DNA from: Streptomyces sp. SAI-135
GTDB lineage: Bacteria > Actinomycetota > Actinomycetes > Streptomycetales > Streptomycetaceae
Assembly: GCF_029893805.1 (NCBI RefSeq)
Contig: NZ_JARXYP010000002.1
Coordinates: forward strand, 2,604,001 to 2,668,000
Length of the DNA: 64,000 bases
Reading direction: 5' to 3'
Made by a program: the position numbers and the translations under genes. The notes under the pieces are model-generated. The model searched no databases and was not told the DNA's origin. It saw nothing but the letters and a program-made list of their open reading frames with translations. Below, in pieces: positions 1 to 8,987 of this stretch (its first letter is position 1; every line of letters begins with the position of its first letter).

Positions 1-512
1 GGCTGGTTCTCGTACAACACGTCGTGGTACGCCGGGAACTTGCCCACGTCCTGGGCGCAGGCCGCGGCGTTGGCCGCGTTGCGCGAGCCGGTGCCGCCCA
101 TGTTGCCGTCGATGATCGTGGCCAGGTGGTACTCGACCTTGAGCTTGCCGGACCCGGTGAGCTCGTGGATCGTCGGGCGGTACGCCGTCTCGAATGCCTT
201 GCAGGCCGGGCAGCGGAAGTCCTCCCAGACGACCAGCGTCGACCTGGCCCCCTCCTCGCCGACCGGGATGGCCAGGCTGTCCTGGCCGTTGGCCCCCGAG
301 GGCACCACGACCGGGCCCGAGGCGTCGCTGTCCTTGTCCTTGCCCGCGTTGGCCGCGACGACACCGATCACGGCCGCGAGACCGAGGACGCAGACCACGC
401 TCGCCCCCACGATCAGCACCCGGCGCCGCTTCTCCGCGGTCCTCTGCTTCGCGCGCTCCTCCGCCAGCCGCTCCCGGGCGGTGCGCTTTCCCTCACGGTT
501 CTTCTCGCTCAC
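1..512 (-). CDS. DsbA-family thioredoxin-fold protein, membrane-anchored (C-terminus cut off by window edge)
   Basis: About 170 N-terminal residues are visible from a GTG start; the rest lies beyond the window. A charged, Lys/Arg/Glu-rich cytoplasmic segment (residues 1-30) is followed by one membrane segment (about 32-54) and then a thioredoxin-like domain with a CPAC active site (C101 and C104, in WEDFRCPACKAFE). This architecture suggests an extracytoplasmic thiol-disulfide oxidoreductase anchored in the membrane; the substrate is unknown. It lies downstream of trpA on the same strand with a gap of about 100 bases. A paralogue with CPVC occurs at 28700-29515. The fold assignment is firm; the redox direction (oxidase, isomerase or reductase) is not visible. 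Confidence 0.85.
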   Translation of the reverse strand, partial: MSEKNREGKRTARERLAEERAKQRTAEKRRRVLIVGASVVCVLGLAAVIGVVAANAGKDKDSDASGPVVVPSGANGQDSLAIPVGEEGARSTLVVWEDFRCPACKAFETAYRPTIHELTGSGKLKVEYHLATIIDGNMGGTGSRNAANAAACAQDVGKFPAYHDVLYENQ

Positions 513-616
513 ACCCGCAGAACGAACCGGGGAGGCGCACCGCGCCTCCCCGGCCCCAGGTCCACCCGTTCGAGTGACCGAATTTTCCGTCACGCTCTGA
601 CAGGCGTACGGCCTGT

Positions 617-1435
617 CTACGCCTGTCGGCGCACGCCCTTGGCCAGCTCGCCCGCGAGCGCGCGGACGCCCTCGACGCCGGCCCTGTCGTCCGGCGCGTC
701 CAGCATCCGCTTCACGAAGGCCGAGCCGACGATCACACCGTCGGCGAAGCCGGCCACCTCGGCGGCCTGCGCCGCGTTGGAGACACCGAGCCCGACGCAG
801 ACCGGCAGGTCGCTGCCGGTGGCCCGGGTCCGCTCGACGAGGTCCTGCGCCTGGGCGCCCACCGACTCGCGGGTACCGGTGACGCCCATCAGCGAGGCTG
901 CGTACACGAACCCGCTGCCGGCCGCGGTGATCTCGGCGAGCCGTGCGTCCTTGCTGCTGGGCGCGACCACGAAGACCGTGGCGAGCCCGTGCTTCTCGGC
1001 GTGCTCCCGCCACAGCGCCGACTCCTGCACGGGCAGGTCGGGCAGGATGCAGCCCGCGCCGCCCGCCTCGGCGAGCTCGGCGGTGAAGCGCTCGACGCCG
1101 TAGCGGTCGATGGGGTTCCAGTACGTCATCACGAGCACCGGCTTCCCGGTGGCCGCGTGGGTCTCCTTCACCGTCCGCATCACGTCCGCGATCTTGACGC
1201 CGCCGCGCAGGGCGATGTCGTCGGCGGTCTGGATGACGGGGCCGTCGAGGACGGGGTCGCTGTGCGGCAGACCGACCTCGACGACGTCCGCGCCGCCGTC
1301 GAAGGCGGCCTTGATCGCCTCGATGCCGCCGTCCACGGTCGGGAACCCGGCCGGGAGGTAGGCGATGAGCGCGGACCGTCCCTCGGCCCTGGCGGCGGCG
1401 AGGGTGTCGGTCAACAGCTGGATGTTCCCGCTCAC
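617..1435 (-). CDS. trpA: tryptophan synthase alpha chain
   Basis: A 272-residue TIM-barrel subunit that cleaves indole-3-glycerol phosphate to indole and glyceraldehyde-3-phosphate in the last step of tryptophan synthesis. The two expected catalytic acids are present: E53 in [11 protein letters not shown] and D64 in [10 protein letters not shown]. The GTG start overlaps the trpB stop in a GTGA tetranucleotide, indicating translational coupling to the beta subunit with which it forms the channelled alpha2-beta2 complex. Length is normal for the family. It is the last trp gene of the trpC-trpM-trpB-trpA run. Confidence 0.97.
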   Translation of the reverse strand: MSGNIQLLTDTLAAARAEGRSALIAYLPAGFPTVDGGIEAIKAAFDGGADVVEVGLPHSDPVLDGPVIQTADDIALRGGVKIADVMRTVKETHAATGKPVLVMTYWNPIDRYGVERFTAELAEAGGAGCILPDLPVQESALWREHAEKHGLATVFVVAPSSKDARLAEITAAGSGFVYAASLMGVTGTRESVGAQAQDLVERTRATGSDLPVCVGLGVSNAAQAAEVAGFADGVIVGSAFVKRMLDAPDDRAGVEGVRALAGELAKGVRRQA

Positions 1436-2718
1436 TTGGCGTCCCCCTCGATCTCCGCGCCGGTGCCGGCCTCGTCCGCGGCGACGGCCGCGTCCGTGTC
1501 GTAGAGGCCGAAGTAGCGTGCTGCCGTGTCCATGTCCTTGTCGCCGCGTCCGGACAGGTTGACGACGATCAGCCCGTCCTTGCCGAGCTCCCTGCCGACC
1601 TCCAGGGCACCGGCCAGCGCGTGGGCGCTCTCGATGGCCGGGATGATGCCCTCGGTGCGCGACAGCAGGCGCAGGGCCTGCATGGCCGCGTCGTCGGTGA
1701 CCGCGCGGTACTCGCCGCGCCCGGAGTCCTTGAGGTAGGAGTGCTCGGGGCCGATGCCCGGGTAGTCCAGACCGGCCGAGATGGAGTACGGCTCGGTGAT
1801 CTGACCCTCCTCGTCCTGGAGGACGTAGGAGCGGGAGCCGTGCAGGATGCCGGGCTCGCCCGCGGTGAGGGTCGCCGCGTGCTCGCCGGTCTCCACGCCG
1901 TGTCCGGCGGGCTCGCAGCCGATGAGGCGTACGCCGGTGTCGGGGATGAAGGCGTGGAAGAGGCCGATGGCGTTCGACCCGCCGCCGACGCAGGCGATGG
2001 CCGCGTCGGGCAGCCGGCCGGCCCGCTCCAGGAGCTGGCGGCGGGCCTCGACGCCGATGACCCGGTGGAAGTCGCGGACCATGGCCGGGAAGGGGTGCGG
2101 TCCGGCGACCGTGCCGAACAGGTAGTGCGTGCGGTCGACGTTGGCGACCCAGTCGCGGAAGGCCTCGTTGATGGCGTCCTTCAGCGTGCGGCTGCCGGAC
2201 TTCACGGCGATGACCTCGGCGCCGAGCATGCGCATCCGGGCCACGTTGAGGGCCTGGCGCTGGGTGTCGATCTCGCCCATGTAGATCGTGCACTCGAGGC
2301 CGAAGAGCGCGCAGGCGGTGGCGGTGGCGACACCGTGCTGGCCGGCGCCGGTCTCCGCGATCACCCGGGTCTTGCCCATGCGCTTGGTGAGCAGGGCCTG
2401 GCCGAGGACGTTGTTGATCTTGTGGGAGCCGGTGTGGTTGAGGTCCTCCCGCTTGAGGAAGACCGTGGCGCCGCCGGCGTGCTCGGCGAACCTCGGCACC
2501 TCGGTGAGCGCCGAGGGGCGGCCGGTGTAGTTCACGAGCAGGTCGTCGAGCTCACGGGCGAACTCGGGGTCGTGCTTGGCCTTGTCGTACTCGACGGCGA
2601 CCTCGTCCACGGCGGCGACGAGGGCCTCCGGGATGAACTTGCCGCCGTACGCGCCGAAGTAGCCCTCGGCGCTGGGGACCTGGCCTCCGGGGTCGGGGAT
2701 GAAGAACTCGCTGGGCAT
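1432..2718 (-). CDS. trpB: tryptophan synthase beta chain
   Basis: A 428-residue PLP enzyme that condenses indole with serine to make tryptophan. The PLP-binding lysine is K100 in [11 protein letters not shown], and the phosphate-binding loop GGGSNAIG follows later. The ATG start gives the typical N-terminus ending in [10 protein letters not shown]. It overlaps trpA by 4 nt downstream. Upstream, roughly 100 nt separate it from the small trpM frame, and that gap contains a GC-rich hairpin repeat (2791-2834) that could affect read-through from trpC. Confidence 0.97.
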   Translation of the reverse strand: MPSEFFIPDPGGQVPSAEGYFGAYGGKFIPEALVAAVDEVAVEYDKAKHDPEFARELDDLLVNYTGRPSALTEVPRFAEHAGGATVFLKREDLNHTGSHKINNVLGQALLTKRMGKTRVIAETGAGQHGVATATACALFGLECTIYMGEIDTQRQALNVARMRMLGAEVIAVKSGSRTLKDAINEAFRDWVANVDRTHYLFGTVAGPHPFPAMVRDFHRVIGVEARRQLLERAGRLPDAAIACVGGGSNAIGLFHAFIPDTGVRLIGCEPAGHGVETGEHAATLTAGEPGILHGSRSYVLQDEEGQITEPYSISAGLDYPGIGPEHSYLKDSGRGEYRAVTDDAAMQALRLLSRTEGIIPAIESAHALAGALEVGRELGKDGLIVVNLSGRGDKDMDTAARYFGLYDTDAAVAADEAGTGAEIEGDAK

Positions 2719-2790
2719 GGCTGAACCTCACGGTGAGTTGGGACATACCTAATCGCCGTGGGGGCGGGGTTTGTAAGACGGCTGACGGCC

Positions 2791-2834
2791 GCCTGTGGCT
2801 TGTCGCGCAGTTCCCCGCGCCCCTAGAGGGCGCG
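2791..2834 (+). repeat. dispersed GC-rich hairpin repeat, copy A
   Basis: This copy contains the core GTCGCGCAGTTCCCCGCGCC followed by a short inverted repeat (GCGCCCCT-AGA-GGGCGC-like arms). The same core, inverted, is found at 4823-4874 and with one change at 33219-33273. Elements of this type are, from memory, common between Streptomyces genes. This copy sits inside the trp operon between trpC and trpB, and the trpM stop codon falls within its hairpin. Confidence 0.7.
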
Positions 2835-2987
2835 CTGCCATCGACGGCCGTTCACCTGTCCCGGTTCGTCACCGATGACATACCGGACCCGACGACCATG
2901 CACCCTGCGTGCGGGCGCGCGGCAGCCACGAGGGCGGCAGCCGCGCGCGAGGCGGGCGTACCTGTCCGTGGTCGTCGTGAGAGTCAT
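2823..2987 (-). CDS. trpM: TrpM-like small protein
   Basis: A 54-codon frame starting at ATG 2987 and ending in TAG at 2823, between trpC and trpB on their strand. The peptide begins MTLTTTTDRYARLARG and has an Arg-rich segment with two cysteines (CRPRGCRAPARR); it contains one tryptophan near the C-terminus. Position and style match TrpM of the S. coelicolor trpCMBA cluster, a small protein linked in the literature to tryptophan supply and morphological differentiation. I recall the S. coelicolor protein as slightly longer. The last residues are encoded by the dispersed repeat, so the C-terminus may be recent. No strong ribosome binding site is seen; translation may depend on trpC. Confidence 0.55.
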   Translation of the reverse strand: MTLTTTTDRYARLARGCRPRGCRAPARRVHGRRVRYVIGDEPGQVNGRRWQRAL

Positions 2988-3008
2988 CGGCGCAACTCTA
3001 CCGAAGGA

Positions 3009-3818
3009 TCAGCCGCGCCCGTGGCGCAGTGCGGGATGCTCGCCCGCCGCCACCAGGTCCGCCACCGCCGTCTTCGGGTCCTTGCCGGTGACCAGGGACT
3101 CGCCCACCAGGACCGCGTCGGCGCCGGCGTTGGCGTAGGCGATCAGGTCGTGCGGGCCGCGGACGCCGGACTCGGCGACCTTGACCAGGTGGGCGGGGAT
3201 CTCGGGGGCGACCCGCTCGAAGGTGCCGCGGTCGACCTCGAGGGTCTTGAGATTACGCGCGTTGACACCGATGATCTTCGCTCCGGCGTCCACCGCGCGC
3301 TCGACCTCGTCCTCGTCGTGCACCTCGACGAGCGGGGTGAGCCCGATGGACTCGGCGCGCTCGATCAGGGACTCCAGGGCGGGCTGCTCCAGGGCCGCGA
3401 CGATGAGCAGCGCGAGGTCGGCGCCGTAGGCGCGGGCCTCCCAGAGCTGGTACGACGTGACGATGAAGTCCTTGCGCAGGACCGGGATGTCCACGCGCGC
3501 GCGGACGGCCTCCAGGTCGGCCAGCGAGCCGCCGAAGCGGCGCTGTTCGGTGAGGACGGAGATGACGGCCGCGCCGCCCGCCTCGTAGTCGGCGGCGAGG
3601 CCCGCCGGGTCGGCGATCGCGGCCAGCGCGCCCTTGGAGGGGCTGGAGCGCTTCACCTCGCAGATGACCTTGACGCCGTCGCCGCGCAGTGCGGCCACGC
3701 CGTCCTTGGCCGCGGGAGCCTTCGCCGCGCGCTCCTTGAGCTCGTCGAGGCTGACGCGCGCCTGCCGTTCCGCGAGGTCGGCACGGACTCCGTCGATGAT
3801 CTCGTCGAGCACACTCAC
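3009..3818 (-). CDS. trpC: indole-3-glycerol phosphate synthase
   Basis: A 269-residue TIM barrel that closes the indole ring of carboxyphenylamino-deoxyribulose phosphate. Family motifs are present: [11 protein letters not shown] (53-63), [28 protein letters not shown] and AESGV. The GTG start is supported by a GGAAGGGGG-like ribosome binding site just upstream. It is monofunctional: no TrpF domain is fused to it. It heads the trpC-trpM-trpB-trpA group and follows the DUF2752 gene by about 140 nt. Confidence 0.97.
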   Translation of the reverse strand: MSVLDEIIDGVRADLAERQARVSLDELKERAAKAPAAKDGVAALRGDGVKVICEVKRSSPSKGALAAIADPAGLAADYEAGGAAVISVLTEQRRFGGSLADLEAVRARVDIPVLRKDFIVTSYQLWEARAYGADLALLIVAALEQPALESLIERAESIGLTPLVEVHDEDEVERAVDAGAKIIGVNARNLKTLEVDRGTFERVAPEIPAHLVKVAESGVRGPHDLIAYANAGADAVLVGESLVTGKDPKTAVADLVAAGEHPALRHGRG

Positions 3819-3867
3819 GCGAGCGGCCCCCTTCCAGACGGCTGACAGTTCCAGCGACCGATGAAAA

Positions 3868-3879
3868 CAGTGGTCACTG
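3868..3879. promoter_or_regulatory. short palindrome upstream of trpC
   Basis: CAGTGGTCACTG has perfect 5-bp arms around a 2-nt centre and lies about 50 nt upstream of the trpC start. The spacing would suit an operator or a leader hairpin, but the site is short and could be chance. No tryptophan-rich leader peptide is visible in the gap. Confidence 0.2.
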
Positions 3880-3955
3880 CGATGGTATCCGCAGGAGGGC
3901 GTAGCCCTCGCATCCGGTTGACGCCGGTCCCACTACCTGGACATTCGCCAGTTGA

Positions 3956-4396
3956 TCAAGGATGAAGCCAGCCACCGAACGGCAGGTTCCGGACAACGGT
4001 GAAGACCAGCAGCAATGTCCCCGCCGTCCACAGGTGCACGGGTCCGAGGCCGAGCCCGAACGGCCGTCCGCGGGCCGCGCGGACCACCCAGACGGTCCAC
4101 AGCACGGCGAAGCCCAGATAGCCCACCACGGCCATCGCGTTGTCCTGGAGCGCGGCCAGGAAGTCGCCGTGGACGAAGGCGTGCGCGCTGCGCAGTCCGC
4201 CGCAGCCGGGGCAGTACAGGCCGGTGATCCGGTAGAGCGGGCAGACGGGGTAGTGGCCGGGCTCGTTGGGGTCCACGGCACCCACGTACACGAAGGCCCC
4301 GGCGACGGCCGCGAGGATCCCGCCCGGGACGGCCAGGCGCCCCGGCAGGCCGGTCCGGGGCAGCACGCGCTCTGTTTCGGCGTTCACGTCTGGCAT
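3956..4396 (-). CDS. DUF2752 membrane protein
   Basis: A 146-residue protein with about three membrane segments and a conserved cysteine motif in CPLYRITGLYCPGCGGLRSA, typical of DUF2752. The function of the family is unknown. The start at 4396 (MPDVNAETER) is preferred over one 15 codons upstream because a GGGGCGGGGA ribosome binding site lies just before it. It sits between a terminator-like hairpin (4422-4463) and trpC, so it may be the first gene of the trpC transcript. Confidence 0.8.
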   Translation of the reverse strand: MPDVNAETERVLPRTGLPGRLAVPGGILAAVAGAFVYVGAVDPNEPGHYPVCPLYRITGLYCPGCGGLRSAHAFVHGDFLAALQDNAMAVVGYLGFAVLWTVWVVRAARGRPFGLGLGPVHLWTAGTLLLVFTVVRNLPFGGWLHP

Positions 4397-4421
4397 TGTC
4401 CCCCGCCCCGCCGTCGAACGC

Positions 4422-4463
4422 GTGAGGGGCGGCCCCGGCACTTTCGCCGGGCCGCCCCTTCAC
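4422..4463 (-). terminator. strong hairpin terminator between HGxxPAAW and DUF2752 genes
   Basis: The arms GTGAGGGGCGGCCCCGGC and GCCGGGCCGCCCCTTCAC pair over about 17 bp with one bulge per arm, around a short CTTTC loop. It lies just downstream of the small membrane gene ending at 4476 and would end the hisI-trpE-membrane gene transcript. Confidence 0.7.
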
Positions 4464-4475
4464 GAGGTCCGCGGG

Positions 4476-4724
4476 TCAGCTCTTGGCGTCGGCCGACTCG
4501 GGCTGTGCGGTGGCGAGCGGCTTGTGGGTGTCCTTCGGCATGCCCATCCCCATCGCGCTCATGATCCAGCCGACGATTCCGCCGACGACCACGATCGCCA
4601 TACCGGCCCAGAAGCCCGCCGGCTGGGCCATCACCATGAAGGCGCCCGCGACGCAGAAACCGATGAAGGCGATAGTGACACCGGTCCAGGCGGCCGGGGT
4701 GTGACCGTGGCTGCTGCCCGCCAT
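4476..4724 (-). CDS. HGxxPAAW-family small membrane protein
   Basis: An 82-residue protein with two membrane segments. It starts MAGSSHGHTPAAWTGV and so carries the HGxxPAAW signature of an actinobacterial family of unknown function. A good ribosome binding site (TAGGAG) precedes the ATG by 6 nt. It follows the TIGR02234 gene on the same strand, with a dispersed repeat between them, and is followed by a strong hairpin. Its standing association with trp genes in actinobacteria is from memory; a role in tryptophan metabolism is only inferred from position. Confidence 0.8.
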   Translation of the reverse strand: MAGSSHGHTPAAWTGVTIAFIGFCVAGAFMVMAQPAGFWAGMAIVVVGGIVGWIMSAMGMGMPKDTHKPLATAQPESADAKS

Positions 4725-4822
4725 TGCTTGCTCCTAGGTGCTGAAAGTACGTGACTGAGCCGGTCGCTCGGGGTCCATTGTTCCGCACGCAAGGGCGCGG
4801 CGTGTTCGGGGGTCACCTGGAC

Positions 4823-4874
4823 GCGCCCCACAGGGGCGCGGGGAACTGCGCGACCAGCCCCCACGGACCCGCAG
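4823..4874 (+). repeat. dispersed GC-rich hairpin repeat, copy B
   Basis: GCGCCCC-ACA-GGGGCGC forms a perfect 7-bp hairpin, followed by GGGGAACTGCGCGACCAGCC and CCCACGGACCCGCAG. It is the inverse orientation of copy A (2791-2834) and matches copy C (33219-33273) along most of its length. It lies between two trp-cluster membrane genes. Confidence 0.75.
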
Positions 4875-4888
4875 CCGGAATCCGGCCG

Positions 4889-5521
4889 CTACGCCCCCGT
4901 CGGATCCTCCCCGCGGTCCAGCGCCTTCCAGATGTCCTCGGGCCGGTCGGGATCCACGACAACGGCCTTACGACGTGCCCGAGGCGCCCCGTCCCGCTCG
5001 TACCGCCCCGACATCGCCGGCCACAACCGCCCGTACCGAAGAGCGAGCAGCCCGGCCAGAAGAATCAGCGCACCGCCCACCACGGCCACGTACGGCCAGG
5101 CGGTGTGGCTCAGCGCGGAGACCGTCGCCGAGGTGTCCCCGGACGCCTTCGCCGCCTGCTCGTCCAGCGCGGACGAGTCGTTCGCGCCGATCGACGCCGC
5201 CGTCACGATGCCCGCGCCGGAGAGCGCCAGCACCCCGGCGACCAGCAGCCGCCCCGCCTTGCGTACGGCGAACACGGCGACCAGCGCGGCGAGTCCCACT
5301 ATGGCCAGCGCGGCCGGGACACCGGTCACGTCGCTGCCCTTGGCGGTCAGCGGGAACGCGCCGCCGGCCACCGTCGCGGTCCCCTCCGACCAGCGCTGAC
5401 GGGTCGCGAGCAGGGCCACGGCCGCGCCGAGCGCACCGGACAGCAGAGCTATGGCGAGACTGAGGCGGCCGGCCCTTGCGGGTCCTGCGGCTTCTGAACG
5501 GGGGTGAGGTACGGCAGTCAC
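4889..5521 (-). CDS. TIGR02234-type membrane protein of the trp region
   Basis: A membrane protein of about 210 residues with four predicted membrane segments, matching the trp-region conserved hypothetical membrane family found next to trpE/trpC in actinobacteria. It has a proline/arginine-rich N-terminus (VPHPRSEAAGPARAG) and a charged C-terminal tail. Two GTG starts are possible; 5521 has GTGGGG just upstream, while 5536 has no clear ribosome binding site. It follows trpE by about 60 nt on the same strand. The function is unknown. Confidence 0.8.
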   Translation of the reverse strand: MTAVPHPRSEAAGPARAGRLSLAIALLSGALGAAVALLATRQRWSEGTATVAGGAFPLTAKGSDVTGVPAALAIVGLAALVAVFAVRKAGRLLVAGVLALSGAGIVTAASIGANDSSALDEQAAKASGDTSATVSALSHTAWPYVAVVGGALILLAGLLALRYGRLWPAMSGRYERDGAPRARRKAVVVDPDRPEDIWKALDRGEDPTGA

Positions 5522-5581
5522 GTACCCCACTATCACCCGAACCGGGGGCGAACGGTCACCCGGGGCTCCGTGAGAATCGCC

Positions 5582-7060
5582 CTACTCGCCCAGTCGGTTC
5601 GCCGTGTGCACCGCCCGCAGGACCGCCGCCGCCTTGTTGCGGCACTCCGTGTCCTCGGCGACCGGGTCGGAGTCGGCGACGATGCCGGCGCCGGCCTGGA
5701 CGTAGGCCGTGCCGTCGCGGAGGAGGGCCGTGCGGATGGCGATCGCGGTGTCGGAGTCGCCCGCGAAGTCGAGGTAGCCGACGCAGCCGCCGTACAACCC
5801 GCGCCGGGACGGCTCCAGTTCGTCGATGATCTGCATCGCCCGGGGCTTGGGGGCGCCGGAGAGGGTGCCCGCCGGGAAGCAGGCGGTGAGGACGTCGAAG
5901 GCGGTACGGCCCTCGGCGACCTTGCCGGTGACCGTGGAGACGATGTGCATGACGTGGGAGTACCGCTCGACGGACATGAAGTCGACGACCTCCACCGAGC
6001 CCGGCTCGCAGACCCGCCCCAGGTCGTTGCGGCCGAGGTCCACCAGCATCAGGTGCTCGGCGCGCTCCTTGGGGTCGGCGAGCAGTTCGTCGGCGAGGGC
6101 CTGGTCCTCCTGCGGGGTCGCCCCGCGCCACCGGGTGCCGGCGATGGGGTGGACCATGGCGTGCCCGTCCTCGACCTTGACCAGGGCCTCGGGGGAGGAG
6201 CCCACGACGTCGAAGCCGTCGAAGCGGAACAGGTACATGTACGGGGAGGGGTTGGTGGCCCTGAGGACCCGGTAGACGTCCAGCGCGCTCGCCGTGCACG
6301 GTGTCTCGAAGCGCTGCGAGGGGACGACCTGGAAGGCCTCGCCGGCCCGGATGCGCTCCTTGATGTCCTCGACGGCCGCCTGGAAGTCGGGGCCGCCCCA
6401 CAGCGCGGTGTACTCGGGCAGCTCGGAGGGCGGCAGGACCGCCGGGGGCTGGGCCACCGCGCGGGACAGGTCCGCCTCCATGGCGTCCAGGCGTGCCACC
6501 GCGTCCGCGTGGGCCTCGTCGACGCCGGTGTCGAGGTCGTTGTGGTTGATCGCGTTGGCGATCAGCAGGACCGAGCCCTCCCAGTGGTCCATGACGGCGA
6601 GGTCGCTGGTCAGGAGCATGGTGAGCTCGGGCAGCTTCAGGTCGTCGCGCTCGCCGGGGCCGATCTTCTCCAGGCGGCGGACGATGTCGTAGCCGAGGTA
6701 GCCGACCATGCCGCCGGTGAAGGGCGGCAGGCCCTCCTGGTGCGGGGTGTGCAGGGCCTCGATGGTGGCGCGCAGGGCGGCCAGCGGGTCGCCGTCGACG
6801 GGGACGCCGACCGGTGGGGTGCCGAGCCAGTGGGCCTGGCCGTCACGGGCCGTCAGGGTCGCGGCCGAGCGCACGCCCACGAAGGAGTAGCGGGACCACG
6901 AGCGGCCGTTCTCCGCGGACTCCAGCAGGAAGGTGCCGGGGCGCTCGGCGGCGAGCTTGCGGTAGAGGGCGACGGGGGTGTCGCCGTCGGCCAGGAGCTT
7001 GCGCGTGACGGGGATGACACGGCGGTCGGCGGCCAGCTTGCGGAAGGTCTCGAGGTCCAT
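5582..7060 (-). CDS. trpE: anthranilate synthase component I
   Basis: A 492-residue chorismate-using enzyme, the first committed step to tryptophan. The N-terminal domain contains LLES (45-48) and RYSFVG, elements of the tryptophan feedback site. The C-terminal chorismate domain has [29 protein letters not shown] and [10 protein letters not shown]. The ATG start at 7060 begins [10 protein letters not shown]. It lies only 11 nt downstream of hisI on the same strand, so a histidine gene and a tryptophan gene are probably co-transcribed. The amidotransferase partner (TrpG) and TrpD are not in the window. Confidence 0.96.
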   Translation of the reverse strand: MDLETFRKLAADRRVIPVTRKLLADGDTPVALYRKLAAERPGTFLLESAENGRSWSRYSFVGVRSAATLTARDGQAHWLGTPPVGVPVDGDPLAALRATIEALHTPHQEGLPPFTGGMVGYLGYDIVRRLEKIGPGERDDLKLPELTMLLTSDLAVMDHWEGSVLLIANAINHNDLDTGVDEAHADAVARLDAMEADLSRAVAQPPAVLPPSELPEYTALWGGPDFQAAVEDIKERIRAGEAFQVVPSQRFETPCTASALDVYRVLRATNPSPYMYLFRFDGFDVVGSSPEALVKVEDGHAMVHPIAGTRWRGATPQEDQALADELLADPKERAEHLMLVDLGRNDLGRVCEPGSVEVVDFMSVERYSHVMHIVSTVTGKVAEGRTAFDVLTACFPAGTLSGAPKPRAMQIIDELEPSRRGLYGGCVGYLDFAGDSDTAIAIRTALLRDGTAYVQAGAGIVADSDPVAEDTECRNKAAAVLRAVHTANRLGE

Positions 7061-7071
7061 GGCCGCTGACC

Positions 7072-7467
7072 TTACTGATCCGGGGCGGCCGGACCGGAAC
7101 CGGCGCCGTCCTTGAGGAGCACGTCCGCGTCGAAGCAGGTGCGCGCGCCGGTGTGGCAGGCGGCGCCGACCTGGTCCACCTTGACCAGCACGGTGTCGGC
7201 GTCGCAGTCGAGGGCGACGGACCTGACCCACTGGACGTGGCCGGAGGTGTCGCCCTTGACCCAGTACTCCCGGCGGCTGCGCGACCAGTAGGTGCAGCGA
7301 CCGGTGGTCAGCGTGCGGTGCAGCGCCTCGTCGTCCATCCAGCCGAGCATGAGCACCTCACCGGTGTCGTACTGCTGGGCGATGGCGGGGACGAGCCCGT
7401 CGGCGCTGCGCTTGAGGCGCGCGGCGATCTCGGGGTCGAGGCTGCTGGGCCGGTGCGTGCTGCTCAT
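7072..7467 (-). CDS. hisI: phosphoribosyl-AMP cyclohydrolase
   Basis: A 131-residue monofunctional enzyme that opens the purine ring of phosphoribosyl-AMP in histidine synthesis. The metal site residues C88-D89 (in [10 protein letters not shown]), C104 and C111 (in [12 protein letters not shown]) are present. There is no fused HisE domain. The start is placed at ATG 7467; an ATG three codons upstream is also possible and neither has a clear ribosome binding site. It is transcribed with trpE and diverges from the gene at 7551. Confidence 0.95.
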   Translation of the reverse strand: MSSTHRPSSLDPEIAARLKRSADGLVPAIAQQYDTGEVLMLGWMDDEALHRTLTTGRCTYWSRSRREYWVKGDTSGHVQWVRSVALDCDADTVLVKVDQVGAACHTGARTCFDADVLLKDGAGSGPAAPDQ

Positions 7468-7550
7468 GGGTGCCATTGTGCCGCGCGCCACTGACAAGCC
7501 TGGCGCGGTGTCCACTGGGCGGACCCGGGACACGGTCGTAGGCTGACTGC

Positions 7551-8186
7551 ATGTCGACTTTCGCCAAGCGTGAACGACTTCTCCTGGCCGACCTGTTGGA
7601 GGCCGAGGGCCCGGAGGCCCCGACCCTCTGCGAGGGCTGGCTCACCCGTGACCTCGCGGCGCACGTGGTGGTGCGCGAGCGCCGTCCCGATGCCGCCGGC
7701 GGTCTGCTGATCAAGCAGCTCGCGTCCCGCCTGGACCGGGTGATGGCCGAGTTCTCCGAGAAGCCCTACGAGGAGCTGATCCAGCTCATCCGCACGGGCC
7801 CACCGCGTTTCTCGCCGTTCCAGCTCAAGCAGGTCGAGGAGCTGTCGAACACGGTGGAGTTCTACGTCCACACGGAGGACGTCCGCCGGGCCCGCCCCGA
7901 CTGGACACCGCGCGAGCTGGACCCGGTCTTCCAGGACGCCCTGTGGTCCCGGCTGGAGCGCACGGCCCGGCTGATGGGCCGCGGTGTCCCCACGGGTCTG
8001 GTCCTGCGCCGCCCGGACGGCCAGACGGCGGTCGCGCACCGAGGCACGCCGGTCGTGACGGCGACCGGTGAGCCGTCGGAGCTGCTGCTGTTCCTGTACG
8101 GCCGGCAGAGCGCGGCCAAGGTGGAGCTGGACGGCGACAAGGAGGCGATCGCCCGGCTGCACGAGGCGAAGGAGCTCGGGATCTGA
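7551..8186 (+). CDS. TIGR03085-family metal-binding protein (mycothiol-dependent isomerase fold)
   Basis: A 211-residue protein with the N-terminal fold of mycothiol-dependent maleylpyruvate isomerases and DinB-like proteins. Visible features are [20 protein letters not shown] near the N-terminus, including a metal-binding type histidine, and [17 protein letters not shown] in the middle. The substrate is unknown. It stands alone, divergent from hisI, and ends at a perfect 14-bp hairpin shared with hisF. Confidence 0.8.
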   Translation: MSTFAKRERLLLADLLEAEGPEAPTLCEGWLTRDLAAHVVVRERRPDAAGGLLIKQLASRLDRVMAEFSEKPYEELIQLIRTGPPRFSPFQLKQVEELSNTVEFYVHTEDVRRARPDWTPRELDPVFQDALWSRLERTARLMGRGVPTGLVLRRPDGQTAVAHRGTPVVTATGEPSELLLFLYGRQSAAKVELDGDKEAIARLHEAKELGI

Positions 8187-8187
8187 G

Positions 8188-8221
8188 GAGCCCCGGTCAC
8201 CGGTGACGGTGACCGGGGCTC
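8188..8221. terminator. bidirectional hairpin terminator between TIGR03085 gene and hisF
   Basis: GAGCCCCGGTCACC pairs perfectly with GGTGACCGGGGCTC (14 bp) around a 6-nt loop. It starts 2 nt after the stop of the plus-strand gene and lies about 10 nt beyond the hisF stop, so it can serve both convergent transcripts. No long T run follows, as is usual in Streptomyces. Confidence 0.85.
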
Positions 8222-8231
8222 GGGAGCCTCG

Positions 8232-8987
8232 CTACCTGACGGGGTGTCCCGCTGCCCGCAGGGTCTCCTTCACCTGGCCGATCCGCAGATCGCCGAAGTG
8301 GAACACCGAGGCCGCCAGCACCGCGTCCGCGCCCGCGCCGATGGCCGGCGGGAAGTGGTCCAGCTTCCCCGCGCCGCCGGAGGCGATCAGCGGGACCGTC
8401 ACGTGCTTGCGGACGGCCTCGATCATCTCCAGGTCGTAGCCGTCCTTGGTGCCGTCCGCGTCCATCGAGTTGAGCAGGATCTCGCCGGCGCCCAGTTCGG
8501 CGGCCCGGTGCGCCCACTCGACGGCGTCGATGCCGGTGCCCTTGCGGCCACCGTGGGTGGTGACCTCGAAGGAGCCCGACTCGGTGCGCCGCGCGTCCAC
8601 CGACAGCACGAGCACCTGGCGGCCGAACCGCTCGGCGATCTCGCGGATCAGGTCGGGACGGGCGATGGCCGCGGTGTTCACGCCCACCTTGTCCGCCCCG
8701 GCCCGCAGCAGCTTGTCCACGTCCTCGGCCGTGCGGACCCCGCCGCCGACGGTCAGCGGGATGAAGACCTGCTCGGCGGTGCGGCGCACCACGTCGTAGG
8801 TCGTCTCGCGGTTGCCCGAGGAGGCGGTGATGTCCAGGAAGGTCAGCTCGTCGGCGCCCTCGGCGTCGTAGACCTTGGCCATCTCGACCGGGTCGCCGGC
8901 GTCCCGCAGGTTCTGGAAGTTGACGCCCTTGACGACCCGGCCGTTGTCCACGTCCAGGCAGGGGATGACTCGTACGGCGAGGGTCAT
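8232..8987 (-). CDS. hisF: imidazole glycerol phosphate synthase cyclase subunit
   Basis: A 251-residue TIM barrel that uses ammonia from HisH to make imidazole glycerol phosphate and AICAR. Catalytic aspartates are D12 ([15 protein letters not shown]) and D131 (VLSVDARR). The ATG start overlaps the ridA stop by 4 nt (ATGA). It is the last gene of the his operon before the 8188-8221 terminator. Confidence 0.97.
   Translation of the reverse strand: MTLAVRVIPCLDVDNGRVVKGVNFQNLRDAGDPVEMAKVYDAEGADELTFLDITASSGNRETTYDVVRRTAEQVFIPLTVGGGVRTAEDVDKLLRAGADKVGVNTAAIARPDLIREIAERFGRQVLVLSVDARRTESGSFEVTTHGGRKGTGIDAVEWAHRAAELGAGEILLNSMDADGTKDGYDLEMIEAVRKHVTVPLIASGGAGKLDHFPPAIGAGADAVLAASVFHFGDLRIGQVKETLRAAGHPVR

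Noticed and set aside
2552-2746. Minus-strand frame starting [12 protein letters not shown] before trpB
   Set aside because: It overlaps trpB out of frame and ends within it; Arg/Pro-rich shadow rather than a leader peptide. The TrpM-like frame further upstream is the better candidate.
7060-7071. Tryptophan-rich leader peptide (attenuator) before trpE
   Set aside because: Looked for a short frame with Trp runs as known upstream of other Streptomyces trp genes; hisI ends 11 nt before trpE, leaving no room.
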